Below are positions 8,828 through 18,445 of a stretch of 64,000 nucleotides of DNA, in pieces. The notes beneath the pieces are model-generated. The model searched no databases. It was not told the DNA's origin and saw only the letters and a list, made by a program, of their open reading frames with translations. Within the stretch, counting starts at the first letter, position 1; every line of letters starts with the position of its first letter. Source of the stretch: G965220075 sp965220075 (GTDB lineage: Bacteria; Chloroflexota; UBA11872); assembly GCA_965220075.1 (NCBI GenBank), contig OZ244806.1, positions 2,666,001 to 2,730,000 of the forward strand, written 5' to 3'. Both the position numbers and the translations under genes were made by a program.

Positions 8828-9589
8828 CTACGCCTTCACCAGGATGCCGCCCTCGATGAAGAGCACCTGGCCGGTGGTCCAGCTCGAGCGGTCGGAGGCC
8901 AGGAAGGCCACCGCGTTTCCAATATTCTCCGGCTCGCCCAGGCGGTCCAAGGCCGTCTTGGCCTGCGACATGGCCAGGCTCTCGGGCGTGTGCCGGTCGC
9001 GGTTGAAACCGTCTGGCACGGTGCCGGGCGCGACGCAGTTGACGCGGATGTTGTGGGGACCCAGGTCATTGGCGGCCGAGCGCGTGAACTGATGTACGGC
9101 GCCTTTGGAGGTGTTGTAGTCGATCAAGCCGGGAAACCCCTTGGCGGGCGCCATGGAGCCGATGTTGACTACCGCGCCGCCGCCGCGCTCTTGCATGTTG
9201 CGGGCGGCCTGCTGAGTGCACAGGAACATCCCGAGGACGTTGACGCGCATGGTCTCCTGCCAGTCGGCGGCAGAGAGATCCAACACTGAACCGCGGCCAC
9301 CGCCGATAGCGGCGTTGTTCACCATCACGTCCACGCCGCCGAAAGCCGCAACCGTCTCGGCGATGAGCCGCTCGACGTCGGCCTCACTGCCGATGTCCGC
9401 CTGCACTGCGATGGCCTGGGCGCCGCCGTCTTGCAGCTCCCGCAGCACACCGTTGGCGGCCTCCTCGTCGTTGCGATAGTTCACAACCACGTTGGCGCCC
9501 TGACGGCCCAGCTCCAAGGCGATGCCCCGGCCGATGCCCTTGGCGCTTCCCGTAACGATTGCCGTCTTGCCGCTGAGATCGTTGGCCAT
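8828..9589 (-). CDS. SDR family oxidoreductase
   Basis: A 253-residue classical short-chain dehydrogenase/reductase. The cofactor motif TGSAKGIG is at residues 13-20, NNA near residue 91, and the catalytic triad is Ser145, Tyr158, Lys162 (YNTSK). I place the start at ATG 9589 because GGGAGAGAGAAC lies immediately upstream; the frame continues 41 codons further but without family similarity. The C-terminus (GQVLFIEGGILV) is typical. Family knowledge suggests an NAD(P)-dependent alcohol, sugar or 3-oxoacyl substrate. The neighbours favour sugar or polyol catabolism. Confidence 0.88.
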   Translation of the reverse strand: MANDLSGKTAIVTGSAKGIGRGIALELGRQGANVVVNYRNDEEAANGVLRELQDGGAQAIAVQADIGSEADVERLIAETVAAFGGVDVMVNNAAIGGGRGSVLDLSAADWQETMRVNVLGMFLCTQQAARNMQERGGGAVVNIGSMAPAKGFPGLIDYNTSKGAVHQFTRSAANDLGPHNIRVNCVAPGTVPDGFNRDRHTPESLAMSQAKTALDRLGEPENIGNAVAFLASDRSSWTTGQVLFIEGGILVKA

Positions 9590-9850
9590 GTTCTCTCTCC
9601 CTGACAGATTGATCGAGCACCCCTGATTGGGGCGGAATCGTAGCATCACCGCCGGCTCAACGATTCTCGCCGCGTAGGGACCTAGGCAAGGCCTGAGCGT
9701 ACGCGCCCTCATCGCGGCGCGGGGCCAGATCGCCTCAAGCGCTCGGTTGCGAAGCGTCGGGATGAGAGCGCCCTTGCTCTCCGGTTACCCTTGGGCGAAG
9801 CCTGTGAGACGCCGCGAGTCCCGCCGGACCGAGAAAGGAGCTCAACCGCC

Positions 9851-10882
9851 ATGGAGTACCGAAATCTGGGACGAACCGGCGTGCGTGTAAGCCCCCTCTG
9901 CGTCGGCTGCCTGATGCTGGGACGCGAGACCAGCGAGGCCGAGTCGATGGAAATCGTCGATCGCGCAATCGACCGGGGCATCAACTTCTTCGACACCGCC
10001 AACATGTACGGCCGCGGCATGAGCGAGACGGTGCTCGGCAAGGCGTTTGCGCGCAACGGCCAGCGCGACCGCGTGGTATTGGCCACCAAAGCCCATTTCC
10101 GTATGGACGATGACGACCCCAATGCGATCGGAAATAGCCGGCGTCACATGATCGAGCAGTGCGAGAAGTCGCTGCGCCGCCTGCAGACCGACCACGTGGA
10201 CCTGTTCTACGTGCACCGGCCCGAGTCGGAAACCCCGATCGACGAAACGCTGCGGGCGCTGGACGACCTGGTCCGCGCCGGCAAGGTCCGCTATATCGGC
10301 TGCAGCATGTTCACCGCCTGGCAGATAGTGGAGTCGCTATGGGCGGCCAAAGAGCACGGACTCAACCGCTTCGTGGCCGAGCAGCCGCCATACAACTTGC
10401 TGGAGCGGCGCATCGAGCGCGAGCTGGTGCCCTGCGCCCAGACCTACGGGATCGCCATCATGAGCTGGTCGGCGCTGGCCGCCGGCTTTTTGGCGGGAAG
10501 ATACCGCCGCGGCGAGGCGCCGCCGCCCGACTCCCGCCACCGCGGCGCCAGCGCGCAGGGCAAACCCGGCGAGATTCTCGGCGACGCTTCGTTCGCCGTG
10601 CTCGACGTCCTGGAGGAAATCGCGGGCGAGAAGGGCTGTACGCCCGGTCAGCTCGCGCTCGCCTGGAACATGGCGCAACCGGGAATCACCAGCACCATTC
10701 TGGGCCCGCGCAAATTGGCATACCTGGAGGACAGCTTCCCCGCGTTGGACGTGGTGGTGACCGACGAAGATTGCGCGCGTCTGGACGCAGTGGCGCCGCC
10801 GGGCGGCTTTATCGTGCCCGCCTATCGCGTAGAGAGCCGCGAGCGCGGAGCCGATTGGGGCCCGCACCAGTACCGCTGGTGA
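9851..10882 (+). CDS. Aldo/keto reductase
   Basis: A 343-residue NADPH-dependent aldo/keto reductase of the YhdN/Tas/Kv-beta-like branch. The catalytic tetrad is visible as Asp48, Tyr53 (DTANMYGRG), Lys80 (ATKAHF) and His122 (YVHRP). AAGGAG lies ten bases before the ATG at 9851. The N-terminal MEYRNLGRTGVRVSPLCVG is typical of this branch, as is the ITSTILGPR phosphate-binding region. The gene is divergent from the SDR gene and convergent with the aldolase-family gene downstream. It probably reduces or oxidises a carbonyl intermediate of the surrounding catabolic cluster. Confidence 0.9.
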   Translation: MEYRNLGRTGVRVSPLCVGCLMLGRETSEAESMEIVDRAIDRGINFFDTANMYGRGMSETVLGKAFARNGQRDRVVLATKAHFRMDDDDPNAIGNSRRHMIEQCEKSLRRLQTDHVDLFYVHRPESETPIDETLRALDDLVRAGKVRYIGCSMFTAWQIVESLWAAKEHGLNRFVAEQPPYNLLERRIERELVPCAQTYGIAIMSWSALAAGFLAGRYRRGEAPPPDSRHRGASAQGKPGEILGDASFAVLDVLEEIAGEKGCTPGQLALAWNMAQPGITSTILGPRKLAYLEDSFPALDVVVTDEDCARLDAVAPPGGFIVPAYRVESRERGADWGPHQYRW

Positions 10883-10971
10883 TTGCAGGCCGGCACAACC
10901 CGCATATTCGCCTGTTGGGCTGAGGCCGCGTACCAGAGAGGTCGCGCGGTTGCTTGACTGCGCGGCGGCGC

Positions 10972-11916
10972 TCAGCCGCCCAGCCCGTCCTCGACAGCCA
11001 TCACCAGATCTATCAGCTCGTCGGCCACGCGCCGGTGATAAGCGTCGAAGGGCAGGCTTGGCTGACGCACCCGATCCGTCGCGAACAGCCCGCGCCGCTG
11101 GCAGTAGCGCTTGTAGAAGTGAACCGAGACATCGACGTGCTGATGCGCGAAAGCCAGGTAGGGCACGAACTTGTGGAAAAGCTCACGGGCCTCGTCCCGG
11201 CGGTTCCGATGGAACAGCCGATAGACGTGCACGAACGGCTTATTGATCGCGGTGGTGTTGAAGAAGTGAGCGCCGCGGTCCAGCGCCTCTATGAACTGTG
11301 AGAGCGACCAGCCGCAGCCGATCGGCATGCGGTTACGGGTAGCCTCGATCAGCTGCGTCATCTTGAAGCCGGCGGGCACAGTCTCGAGCTTGAGGCAGCG
11401 AAACGCCGGTATCTCCTCCCACAGCGCTCGGATGACATCCAACTGCATGCCGTAGCCGGACCAATGCAGGTCCTGGATCATGAGCATGGGCACGTCTACT
11501 TGCGCGATCGAGTGGAAGTAGCGCTTGACGGCCGGACCGTCGTCCACGATCGCAAGCGGCACCGCGCATAAAATGCCGTCGGCGCCGGCGGACACGCCGT
11601 GCTCGGCCAGCCTGCGAGCGCGCGCCGGATCGGGATCGCTCACGCCCACCACGACGCGAATACGGTTAGCGGCGGCGCGAATAACCTCCTCGGCAAACGT
11701 CATGCGCTCGGCGTCGGATAGCTTGCCCACCTCGCTGGCCACCGCCGGCACGATGCACCCGCTCACACCGTCGCGCACGGCCTGATCGATCAGGCGTTCG
11801 ACCGACGCGTAGTCGATTGTGTCTTTCTCGGTGAAAGGCGTGTTCACGATCGGCACGACGCCGACCAGGGGATAGAGGTCTTTGGCGCCCGCGCTGCCGG
11901 CTGGAGGCATGGCCAC
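10972..11916 (-). CDS. Dihydrodipicolinate synthase / N-acetylneuraminate lyase family protein
   Basis: A 314-residue TIM-barrel class I aldolase of the DapA/NanA family. The Schiff-base Lys is in FRCLKLETVP (about residue 176). The usual YNxP, whose Tyr assists catalysis, is replaced by MIQDLHW, so this is not a canonical DapA. Such family members usually cleave or dehydrate keto sugar acids. I choose GTG at 11916 because GGGGAG lies eight bases upstream; a TTG two codons earlier and an ATG two codons later are alternatives. The role in the nearby sugar-type pathway is inferred. Confidence 0.82.
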   Translation of the reverse strand: MAMPPAGSAGAKDLYPLVGVVPIVNTPFTEKDTIDYASVERLIDQAVRDGVSGCIVPAVASEVGKLSDAERMTFAEEVIRAAANRIRVVVGVSDPDPARARRLAEHGVSAGADGILCAVPLAIVDDGPAVKRYFHSIAQVDVPMLMIQDLHWSGYGMQLDVIRALWEEIPAFRCLKLETVPAGFKMTQLIEATRNRMPIGCGWSLSQFIEALDRGAHFFNTTAINKPFVHVYRLFHRNRRDEARELFHKFVPYLAFAHQHVDVSVHFYKRYCQRRGLFATDRVRQPSLPFDAYHRRVADELIDLVMAVEDGLGG

Positions 11917-12037
11917 TAGCAAAGCTCCCCGGCAATGAGTGGCTGAAGATACTCAATCCGCCGCGCCGCCGTCTCTTCGCGAGCAGCGCCGCGCGGGCAC
12001 GAGCCGAAACGAGGCTATCGACCCACGGCCGAGCCGG

Positions 12038-13144
12038 TCAGCGCCTGTCCGACGCTTCCTCCAAGCTGGGCAGAAGCTGCTCGGCCTTGGACCGTTCGTC
12101 CGGATCGCCCGAGGTCTCGATGATGCGGCGCAACGACCCCAGCGCCGATCCGCGCAGCGGGTGATCGAGCGTGCCGTTCTCGATCTGGCGCAGGGTGACG
12201 CGGTCCATGCTGGCGAGGAACTTCGGGTCGCCCTCGCGCTTTCGAATCGGCCACTTGTGCCAGTAGTACTTGACCGGATCGTCCGGCCAGCCCGCGTAGA
12301 CATCCTCCCATGTCATCATGCCGAGGTGCGGTTCCAGTATTTCGGGTTTGAACGGATCGAGCGGCGACTGGTAGCGGCCGTCAACCGACAGCCGCAACTC
12401 CCCGCTCGTGTTGGGCAGACCGCGATGCACGCTCAGGCTATAAAATATGACCACGTCGCCCTGGCGGAACGTATTGCTCACCCACTTCCCTTCCAGGTCG
12501 TCCGTAACTTCCATGCCGCCCGCACCCAGAGCCGCCCGGTACTCGGAGACGCCGCCGCGATGCGAGCCTTCGGCAACGGCCAGACCACCCATCTCGGGCG
12601 GCAGATCGCTCAGCGGGAACCAGGCCGTGTAAGTGTCCGCCGCGCCCTGCACATGGACGTAGTCCTGATGCGCCGGCGTGGTGTACTCGACGCGCTGCGG
12701 GAAGATCACGCGCGCGATGATGCTCGGATGGGCCACTACCTCACTTTGCAGCAGATGGCCCATGACACGCAGAAGATTCGGATGGAGCTGAAGGGCATGG
12801 AACTCGCGCAGGCGATAGAGACGCCGATAAACCTCTTGCGACTGGTAGGCGCGATCGCTAGGAAGCCCATCCGGGTCGGCAATTCCGCTATCAAGCGGCG
12901 AGTCGGCTCGGATATAGCCCTCGTCCCGCAGGATCTCCAGAAACCGGCGGCGTACAAGCTCCAGCGTCCGCGCCGGCAGCAGCCCGCGCAGGAACAGGTA
13001 GCCGTCGCGCTGTGCGCGCTCAAACAGCGCTGGTCCGTCGTCGACCAGCGAGGTGGAGTCACGGAAGGGTGTCAAGCGATCTTCAGGCACGTCATCACCG
13101 TCCGCGCGGGGCTCGGATTCCACCAAGCAAAGTATATGCAACAC
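12038..13144 (-). CDS. Phytanoyl-CoA dioxygenase (PhyH) family protein
   Basis: A 368-residue Fe(II)/2-oxoglutarate-dependent oxygenase-like protein. The double-stranded beta-helix metal triad is seen as His159-x-Asp161 (AHQDYVHVQ) and His240 (VHRGLPN), with Arg251 (RLSVDGRY) for the 2-oxoglutarate carboxylate. The family hydroxylates diverse small molecules, and the name does not imply phytanoyl-CoA as substrate. The start is GTG at 13144; GTG at 13123 is possible. It lies upstream of the aldolase-family gene on the same strand with a 121-bp gap, so a shared transcript is possible. Confidence 0.85.
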   Translation of the reverse strand: MLHILCLVESEPRADGDDVPEDRLTPFRDSTSLVDDGPALFERAQRDGYLFLRGLLPARTLELVRRRFLEILRDEGYIRADSPLDSGIADPDGLPSDRAYQSQEVYRRLYRLREFHALQLHPNLLRVMGHLLQSEVVAHPSIIARVIFPQRVEYTTPAHQDYVHVQGAADTYTAWFPLSDLPPEMGGLAVAEGSHRGGVSEYRAALGAGGMEVTDDLEGKWVSNTFRQGDVVIFYSLSVHRGLPNTSGELRLSVDGRYQSPLDPFKPEILEPHLGMMTWEDVYAGWPDDPVKYYWHKWPIRKREGDPKFLASMDRVTLRQIENGTLDHPLRGSALGSLRRIIETSGDPDERSKAEQLLPSLEEASDRR

Positions 13145-13351
13145 AGCGCCCGCCCTTGCGCATTGGACGCGGCGCCTTCAAGTCCGCTCCGCGCGGGAGT
13201 CAAACCACCGCGCCTGGCAGCGCTTTCGTTTCCGACGCTCCCGCTGTCTGCCTCATCCGTTATCGTGAGACCTGAGAGCCAAACAGACTCGTGACTCCGC
13301 AATACTGGCGTTCCGTCGACGCTCGGCGGCGCGAATAGGGAGACCTCAGGC

Positions 13352-13783
13352 ATGGCCCAACAGGCACTCGCGGGCGTGTGGCGGCTGATTTCTTATGAGT
13401 CGCGCGGGCAGGACGGCGTGACTCGATTCCCATACGGCAATGGCGTATCGGGGTACCTCATCTACAGCGCCGAGGGCTACATGTCGGTCGCGATCGTGGG
13501 CGCCGACCGCGGCCACTTCGCCTCGGGCGACCGGCTGAGCGGCGCCCCGGAGGAGTACGCACGGGCCATGAGGTCCTATGTCTCCTACTGCGGCCGCTAC
13601 GAGATTCTGCCCGACCGGGTCATCCACCACGTGGAGCTCAGCCAGTTCCCCAACTGGTCGGGCACGGACCAGGTGCGCTTCTACGAGATCGAGGGTGACC
13701 TGCTGCGCTTGCGAACCCCGCCGTTCGCTCTGGGCGGGATCGAGCAGACCGCGCATCTCGTTTGGGAACGTGTGACGGGCTAA
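13352..13783 (+). CDS. Lipocalin-like domain-containing protein
   Basis: A 143-residue single-domain protein resembling the lipocalin-like family found in many bacteria and fungi. It opens with LAGVWRLISYESR, contains SGYLIYSAEGYMSV and ends in an HLVWERV strand, all typical of that beta-barrel family. No signal peptide is seen, so it is likely cytoplasmic. AGGGAGACC lies about eight bases upstream of the ATG. Members often neighbour aromatic or polyketide metabolism genes, but no ligand is known. It is divergent from the dioxygenase gene and convergent with the methyltransferase. Confidence 0.75.
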   Translation: MAQQALAGVWRLISYESRGQDGVTRFPYGNGVSGYLIYSAEGYMSVAIVGADRGHFASGDRLSGAPEEYARAMRSYVSYCGRYEILPDRVIHHVELSQFPNWSGTDQVRFYEIEGDLLRLRTPPFALGGIEQTAHLVWERVTG

Positions 13784-13910
13784 CCGCCAGCCAAGGCGGC
13801 GGGCAAGCGGTTCGGGAATACGCGCATTCAACGGCAGGAAGAACCGAGCTGGATGGCGGCGAAGGGGCCGCATTGCTATCCGTGCTGCTCAGCCGACCGG
13901 ACGCTGGCAG

Positions 13911-14735
13911 TTAACGACCTAGCTCCGGCGTCGCAACAATGCGCTTCCAATACTTCCGCTTTGCTCCGTCGGCTTCATCGTAGACGGCGGTTGCATAGCC
14001 GTCGGCCACTAGTCTTCGGTGCTGCAACTCCTCTCGCGGAATAACGGCGGTGCCGGGGCAGTGCACCACGTAGCCTCCGGGCTTGACCACCCGTTCGAAT
14101 TCGCGCAGCTCGGCCTCGAGCCGCCACCCAAGAGCGTGCGAGGTGAGCACGACATCCGCGAAGCTGTCCGGTAAGGGAATGGCATCGTTGAAGCCATCCA
14201 CCACAAAAACGTTCTTAAGGCCCGCGTCCGACACCTTGGCGCGTAGGTACTGCCGCAGTGTAGCCACGGGCTCCACGGCAAATACGTGCAGTGCGGTCAG
14301 CGCCGCCTCCAGCGCCACCCGGCCGGTTCCGGCCCCGCTATCGATGACTACTTTGCCATCAAGCGCGACGGTGTCGGTGATCTCGCAAAAGTCCCAGCGG
14401 TGGAACTCTTGCGCGTCATAGGCCGCCGGGCACTTGTTGTAGACGAGCAGATCCGCGATAGTCCAGACCACTTTGTCCGCGCACAACGCTAGCGCCGCGT
14501 CGCCGCGGACCGGCGGGTAGCCGCCGAGTACACGGTCCATGAACGACTCGATGCCCGGCTGGCGCTTTCGCAGATAAGCCGCGATGTGCGGGCGTGCGTG
14601 GAGGACGGCGGCAAGCTCTCGCTCAGGGACCCATCCGGGAAGGTAGCCGATCTGAAACGATTCGAGCAGCAGCAGATCTTCGACGTCCAGCAATACGTCC
14701 CTGTACATACGTCGGTACGCTTCAGACTTGGGCAT
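13911..14735 (-). CDS. SAM-dependent methyltransferase (class I)
   Basis: A 274-residue protein with a C-terminal class I Rossmann methyltransferase domain. Motif I is VVIDSGAGTGRVALEA, the acidic strand-2 end is FAVEP, and LPDSFADVVLTSHALGW plus VVKPGGYVVHCPG match motifs IV to VI of small-molecule methyltransferases. About 120 N-terminal residues precede this domain and are unlike anything I recognise. The start is ATG at 14735. Nothing nearby names a substrate. Confidence 0.75.
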   Translation of the reverse strand: MPKSEAYRRMYRDVLLDVEDLLLLESFQIGYLPGWVPERELAAVLHARPHIAAYLRKRQPGIESFMDRVLGGYPPVRGDAALALCADKVVWTIADLLVYNKCPAAYDAQEFHRWDFCEITDTVALDGKVVIDSGAGTGRVALEAALTALHVFAVEPVATLRQYLRAKVSDAGLKNVFVVDGFNDAIPLPDSFADVVLTSHALGWRLEAELREFERVVKPGGYVVHCPGTAVIPREELQHRRLVADGYATAVYDEADGAKRKYWKRIVATPELGR

Positions 14736-14861
14736 GGATATCTCGCGCCCCGTTGCCGTTCGTAGTAGACATATTTCAGGATACGAGGCGATGCCCAGCC
14801 CAGCGCGGTGCGCCTTGTGAGCAAACGAAGCTACGCATTCGGGGACACCGAGGGCGCCGCG

Positions 14862-15035
14862 ATGTTTCGAATGAACGTTGCCGTCTGGGGCGCGGCGTCG
14901 TCGGCGCGGGCGATTTTGCCCGCTGGGAGCATCGCCGAGGTCGAATCCGAGCTCGACGAGCTCGCCGCGTCACCATCGGGAGACGAAATCGCCTGGGACA
15001 TGCACCAGGTGATCTATAAGGCCGCGGCGATATAA
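14862..15035 (+). CDS. Possible small hypothetical protein (57 aa)
   Basis: A short frame (ATG at 14862, or GTG at 14808) ending in TAA at 15035. Its codon third positions are GC-rich as in real genes here, and it contains a hydrophilic run AEVESELDELAASPSGDE. I do not recognise it. It lies in the 460-bp gap before guaA, where an overlapping reverse frame is also open. It could equally be noncoding leader sequence of the purine operon. Confidence 0.25.
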   Translation: MFRMNVAVWGAASSARAILPAGSIAEVESELDELAASPSGDEIAWDMHQVIYKAAAI

Positions 15036-15197
15036 TCGGGAGCTGGTACGCGGGGCCAGGTGTCCGGCGTGACCCGGCTTGCGGGAGGCCCGATTCGTGC
15101 GAGACGGCGCGCAGACGTGCGCGGCGGCGGAAGTCTCGGACAACCCTACCCTGCAAATCCGGCGCCCGGCGGCGTCTCCCGAGCCGGAGAATGGCGC

Positions 15198-16775
15198 TTG
15201 ACGGCCGCGGCCCGGCGATCGGCGGAGCCGAGCATCGGCGCCGATCACGAAACGCTCGTCGTGCTCGATTTCGGATCGCAATACAGCCAGCTGATCGCCC
15301 GACGCACCCGTGAGCAGGGTGTGCACACCCTGCTCAGACGCGCCGACCGGAACGACGCCCTGCAAACACCCAACCTGCGCGGCGTGATCCTCTCCGGCGG
15401 ACCCGCCAGCGTGTACGCGCCGGGCGCGCCGCGGCTGCCGAAGAGCGTCTTGCAGGCGGGAGTTCCGGTGCTGGGCATCTGCTACGGCATGCAGCTCCTA
15501 GGCCATGCGCTAGGCGGGCGGGTGTTGCCCAGCGGCGAGCGGGAGTACGGCCCCGCCCGCGTGGACATAACGGCGCCCGACCATCCGTTGTTCGCCGGCC
15601 TGCCGGAGCGGCTGGACGTGTGGATGAGCCACGGGGACGTGGTGGAGCAGCTTCCGCGCGGCTTCCAGGCGCTTGCACAAAGCGACGGCTCGCCCCTGGC
15701 GGCCATGGGCAATAGCGACGGCGTGGTGGCGCTGCAGTTCCATCCGGAGGTGCGCCACACCGCCCACGGCATGCGGCTGCTGCGCAACTTCGCCATCACT
15801 ATGTGCGGCTGCCGGGGCGATTGGACGCCGGCCTCGATCGTGACCGAGTCGGTGGACAGAATTCGCGCCCAGACGGGCGCTGGGCGGGTGATCTGCGCAC
15901 TCAGCGGAGGCGTGGACAGCGCCGTGACCGCCGCGCTGATCCACCGTGCGATCGGCGATCGACTTGCCTGCGTGTTCATCGACACCGGACTGCTGCGCGA
16001 GGGCGAGGCCGCGCAAGTCGAGAAGGCCTTCGGGCGCCATCTGGGGCTCAATCTACGCACCATCGACGCATCGGAGCAGTTCTTCGCCGCCTTGCGCGGC
16101 GTGACCGAGCCCGAGCGCAAGCGGCGGGTCATAGGCGAGCTGTTCGTGCGGCTGTTCGAGCGGGCGGCCGCGGACGTGGAGGACGCGGATTTCCTGGCAC
16201 AGGGAACGATATATCCGGACGTCATCGAGAGCGGCGCCGCCAGCGCCGGGGCGGCGCTCATCAAAACGCATCACAACGTTGGCGGCTTGCCGGACGATCT
16301 GGAGCTCGAGCTCGTAGAGCCGTTGCGTGAGCTGTTCAAGGACGAGGTGCGCGCGGTGGGGCTGGAGTTGGGCCTTCCTCCTGAGATGGTGTGGCGGCAG
16401 CCGTTTCCCGGTCCCGGGCTGGCCGTGCGTGTGATTGGGGAAGTCACGCCCGCGCGCACGGCCACGCTGCGCCAGGCCGATTCGATCGTGCGCGCGGAGA
16501 TCGAGCGGGCTGAGCCCAGCCTGAACCTCTCGCAGTACTTCGCGGTCCTCACAGGCGCGCGCAGCGTGGGAGTGCTGGGCGACGACCGCGCTTACGGCGA
16601 GACCATCGCGGTGCGCGCGGTAAGCACTGATGACTTCATGACGGCCGATTGGGCCAGGCTGCCGGCTGACACGCTGGCGGCGATCTCGAGCCGCGTCGTC
16701 AACGAGGTGCCGGGCGTGACCCGCGTGGTGTACGACGTGACCTCCAAGCCGCCGGGAACGATCGAGTGGGAGTGA
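15198..16775 (+). CDS. guaA: GMP synthase (glutamine-hydrolysing)
   Basis: Converts XMP to GMP with ATP and glutamine. The N-terminal class I amidotransferase has Cys95 in GICYGMQ and the His/Glu pair in QFHPEV. The ATP-pyrophosphatase domain has the P-loop SGGVDS (about residues 236-241). The dimerisation domain ends in [10 protein letters not shown] take TTG at 15198, seven bases after GGAGA, which gives 525 residues, the usual family length. A GTG at 15060 would add 46 residues with no family similarity. It is the first gene of the purine operon; purD follows after 85 bp. Confidence 0.93.
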   Translation: MTAAARRSAEPSIGADHETLVVLDFGSQYSQLIARRTREQGVHTLLRRADRNDALQTPNLRGVILSGGPASVYAPGAPRLPKSVLQAGVPVLGICYGMQLLGHALGGRVLPSGEREYGPARVDITAPDHPLFAGLPERLDVWMSHGDVVEQLPRGFQALAQSDGSPLAAMGNSDGVVALQFHPEVRHTAHGMRLLRNFAITMCGCRGDWTPASIVTESVDRIRAQTGAGRVICALSGGVDSAVTAALIHRAIGDRLACVFIDTGLLREGEAAQVEKAFGRHLGLNLRTIDASEQFFAALRGVTEPERKRRVIGELFVRLFERAAADVEDADFLAQGTIYPDVIESGAASAGAALIKTHHNVGGLPDDLELELVEPLRELFKDEVRAVGLELGLPPEMVWRQPFPGPGLAVRVIGEVTPARTATLRQADSIVRAEIERAEPSLNLSQYFAVLTGARSVGVLGDDRAYGETIAVRAVSTDDFMTADWARLPADTLAAISSRVVNEVPGVTRVVYDVTSKPPGTIEWE

Positions 16776-16860
16776 AGGCGAACAAGGGTTTTGGGGGCGC
16801 CGCGCCGCGTACAGCGGATCATGCGCGAGCCCGGCGCGACGGCGGCGTGAGCGGAGAACT

Positions 16861-18135
16861 ATGAAGATTTTGGTGGTTGGCTCCGGCGCGCGCGAGCACG
16901 CCCTGTGCTGGCGAATTCGCCAGGACCGGCCAAGCGCCGAGCTCTTCTGCGCACCCGGTAACGGCGGCATCGGCATGATCGCGCAGCGGGTCAAGATCGC
17001 CGCCGAAGACGTGTCGGGACTGACCGACTGGTCGCGCCGCGAGCGCCCGGAGCTTGTAGTCGTAGGCCCGGAAGCGCCTCTGGCGCTGGGCCTTGTCGAA
17101 CGCCTGCGCGGCGCCGGGATACTGGCGTTCGGCCCCACCAGCGCGGCCGCAAGAATCGAAACCAGCAAAGCCTGGGCGGCTGAGCTATTGCAGTCGCACG
17201 GCATTCCCGCCCCGGATCAAGCAGTCTTCGATGATCCAGACGCCGCGAAGTCGTTCATTCGGGCGGGCGGCGCGGGCGTGGTGGTGAAGGCCAGCGGTCT
17301 GGCTCAGGCGAAAGGCGCTCTTGTCTGCCGGACGGTCGATTCGGCCCTGCGGGCGGTTGACCGAATAATGCGGGAACGTGCCTTTGGCGCGGCGGGCGAC
17401 CAAATCGTCATTCAGGAATTGCTGACCGGAAACGAGCTGTCGGTGTTCGCGATCTGCGACGGCGTCGATTTCCGCGTGCTAGGCGCCGCGCGCGACTACA
17501 AGCGCGCGCAGGACGGCGACGCCGGCCTGAACACGGGAGGCATGGGCGCGTATGCGCCCGTGGCCGACGCTCCGCCCGCGCTCGTCCAGGAAGTAGCAAG
17601 TAAGATTCTGGGTCCGACGCTCGCCGCCATGCAGGCGGCGGGGAGCCCCTATCACGGCGTGCTGTACGCCGGGCTGATGATCACCGCGAAAGGCCCGCGC
17701 GTATTCGAATTCAACTGCCGCTTCGGCGACCCCGAAGCGCAGGTTATGCTGCCGGGTTTGCAAGGCGACCTCGCGGCGGCGCTCAAGGCTGCGGCGGAAG
17801 GACGCCTCGGCGATGTGGAGTTGGCGCCAGGTCATCAAGCGGCCGTTTGCGTTGTGGTGGCTTCGGGCGGGTATCCCGGGTCCTACGAGACCGGGTTCCC
17901 GATCTCGGGCGTCGATCAAGTCCCGGACGGTGCGCTGGTGTTTCACGCGGGAACCGAAGTCGTTGAGGGAGAGCTGGTGACGGCAGGCGGCCGGGTGCTC
18001 TCAGCGGTGGGATTGGGCGAGAATGTAGAAGCGGCTCGCGACCGAGCGTATGAGCTCGCACGGGCCGTTCGATTCGAGGGGGCCTACTTCCGCAGCGACA
18101 TCGCGGCTGCAATACCCGCCGGGGCGGTCGGATAG
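16861..18135 (+). CDS. purD: Phosphoribosylamine--glycine ligase (GAR synthetase)
   Basis: A 424-residue ATP-grasp ligase for the second step of de novo purine synthesis, 5-phosphoribosylamine + glycine + ATP to GAR. The opening MKILVVGSGAREHAL, the VVVGPEAPLALG strand, the ATP-grasp segment VVVKASGLAQAKGALV and the metal-binding FNCRFGDPEAQV are all standard. GAGCGGAGAACT precedes the ATG. An inverted-repeat element (18248-18371) separates it from purE, the largest gap so far in the operon. Confidence 0.95.
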   Translation: MKILVVGSGAREHALCWRIRQDRPSAELFCAPGNGGIGMIAQRVKIAAEDVSGLTDWSRRERPELVVVGPEAPLALGLVERLRGAGILAFGPTSAAARIETSKAWAAELLQSHGIPAPDQAVFDDPDAAKSFIRAGGAGVVVKASGLAQAKGALVCRTVDSALRAVDRIMRERAFGAAGDQIVIQELLTGNELSVFAICDGVDFRVLGAARDYKRAQDGDAGLNTGGMGAYAPVADAPPALVQEVASKILGPTLAAMQAAGSPYHGVLYAGLMITAKGPRVFEFNCRFGDPEAQVMLPGLQGDLAAALKAAAEGRLGDVELAPGHQAAVCVVVASGGYPGSYETGFPISGVDQVPDGALVFHAGTEVVEGELVTAGGRVLSAVGLGENVEAARDRAYELARAVRFEGAYFRSDIAAAIPAGAVG

Positions 18136-18247
18136 ATCATGGACCTTGCACGCGACCTCATAGGGACACGAACCGGATGCGGCACCCTCGCGCCAGGCCA
18201 GCGTTGGGAAAGAGACGGTCTTGAGCACAAGGTTCCACGCCTCCGAC

Positions 18248-18371
18248 GGAGACGTTTGCGTAACCTGGTCAGGCTAAGGATGTCCGGGGAGAACCCTACG
18301 CGGTTCCAGGTTGGGTGGGGCCTAGATTCCCGCGTTCGCGGGAATGACGAGGGGGTTACGCAAAGGTCTCC
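18248..18371. mobile_element. MITE-like element copy A (17-bp terminal inverted repeats, hairpin core)
   Basis: The left end GGAGACGTTTGCGTAAC (18248-18264) is the inverse of the right end GTTACGCAAAGGTCTCC (18355-18371) with one mismatch. The interior carries the ATTCCCGCG-TT-CGCGGGAAT hairpin (18326-18345). It is colinear with copy B at 43233-43355 over its whole 124 bp with few differences. No coding capacity for a transposase exists, so it would need a trans-acting enzyme. It lies between purD and purE. Confidence 0.8.
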
Positions 18372-18408
18372 TTTCGCGGGAATGACGAGGAGCTACGCAA
18401 AAGTCTCC
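18335..18408. repeat. 37-bp tandem duplication of the right end of element copy A
   Basis: Bases 18335-18371 (half hairpin, GACGAGG and right inverted repeat) are repeated directly at 18372-18408 with a few mismatches. The outermost right end (18392-18408) is followed by GAC at 18409-18411, and the left end is preceded by GAC at 18245-18247. This is compatible with a 3-bp target duplication around the enlarged element. Confidence 0.65.
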
Positions 18409-18445
18409 GACGGGAGCGGAACGCCGGTATGGCGATGGTGAGGTT

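Noticed and set aside
11939..13294. A 451-residue plus-strand frame opposite the dioxygenase gene
   Set aside because: The minus strand has the complete HxD...H...R metal and cofactor set, and the plus-strand protein has no motif.
18139..18441. A 100-residue plus-strand frame between purD and purE
   Set aside because: It is mostly the inverted-repeat element read through. The resulting peptide comes from the repeat and has no family similarity.
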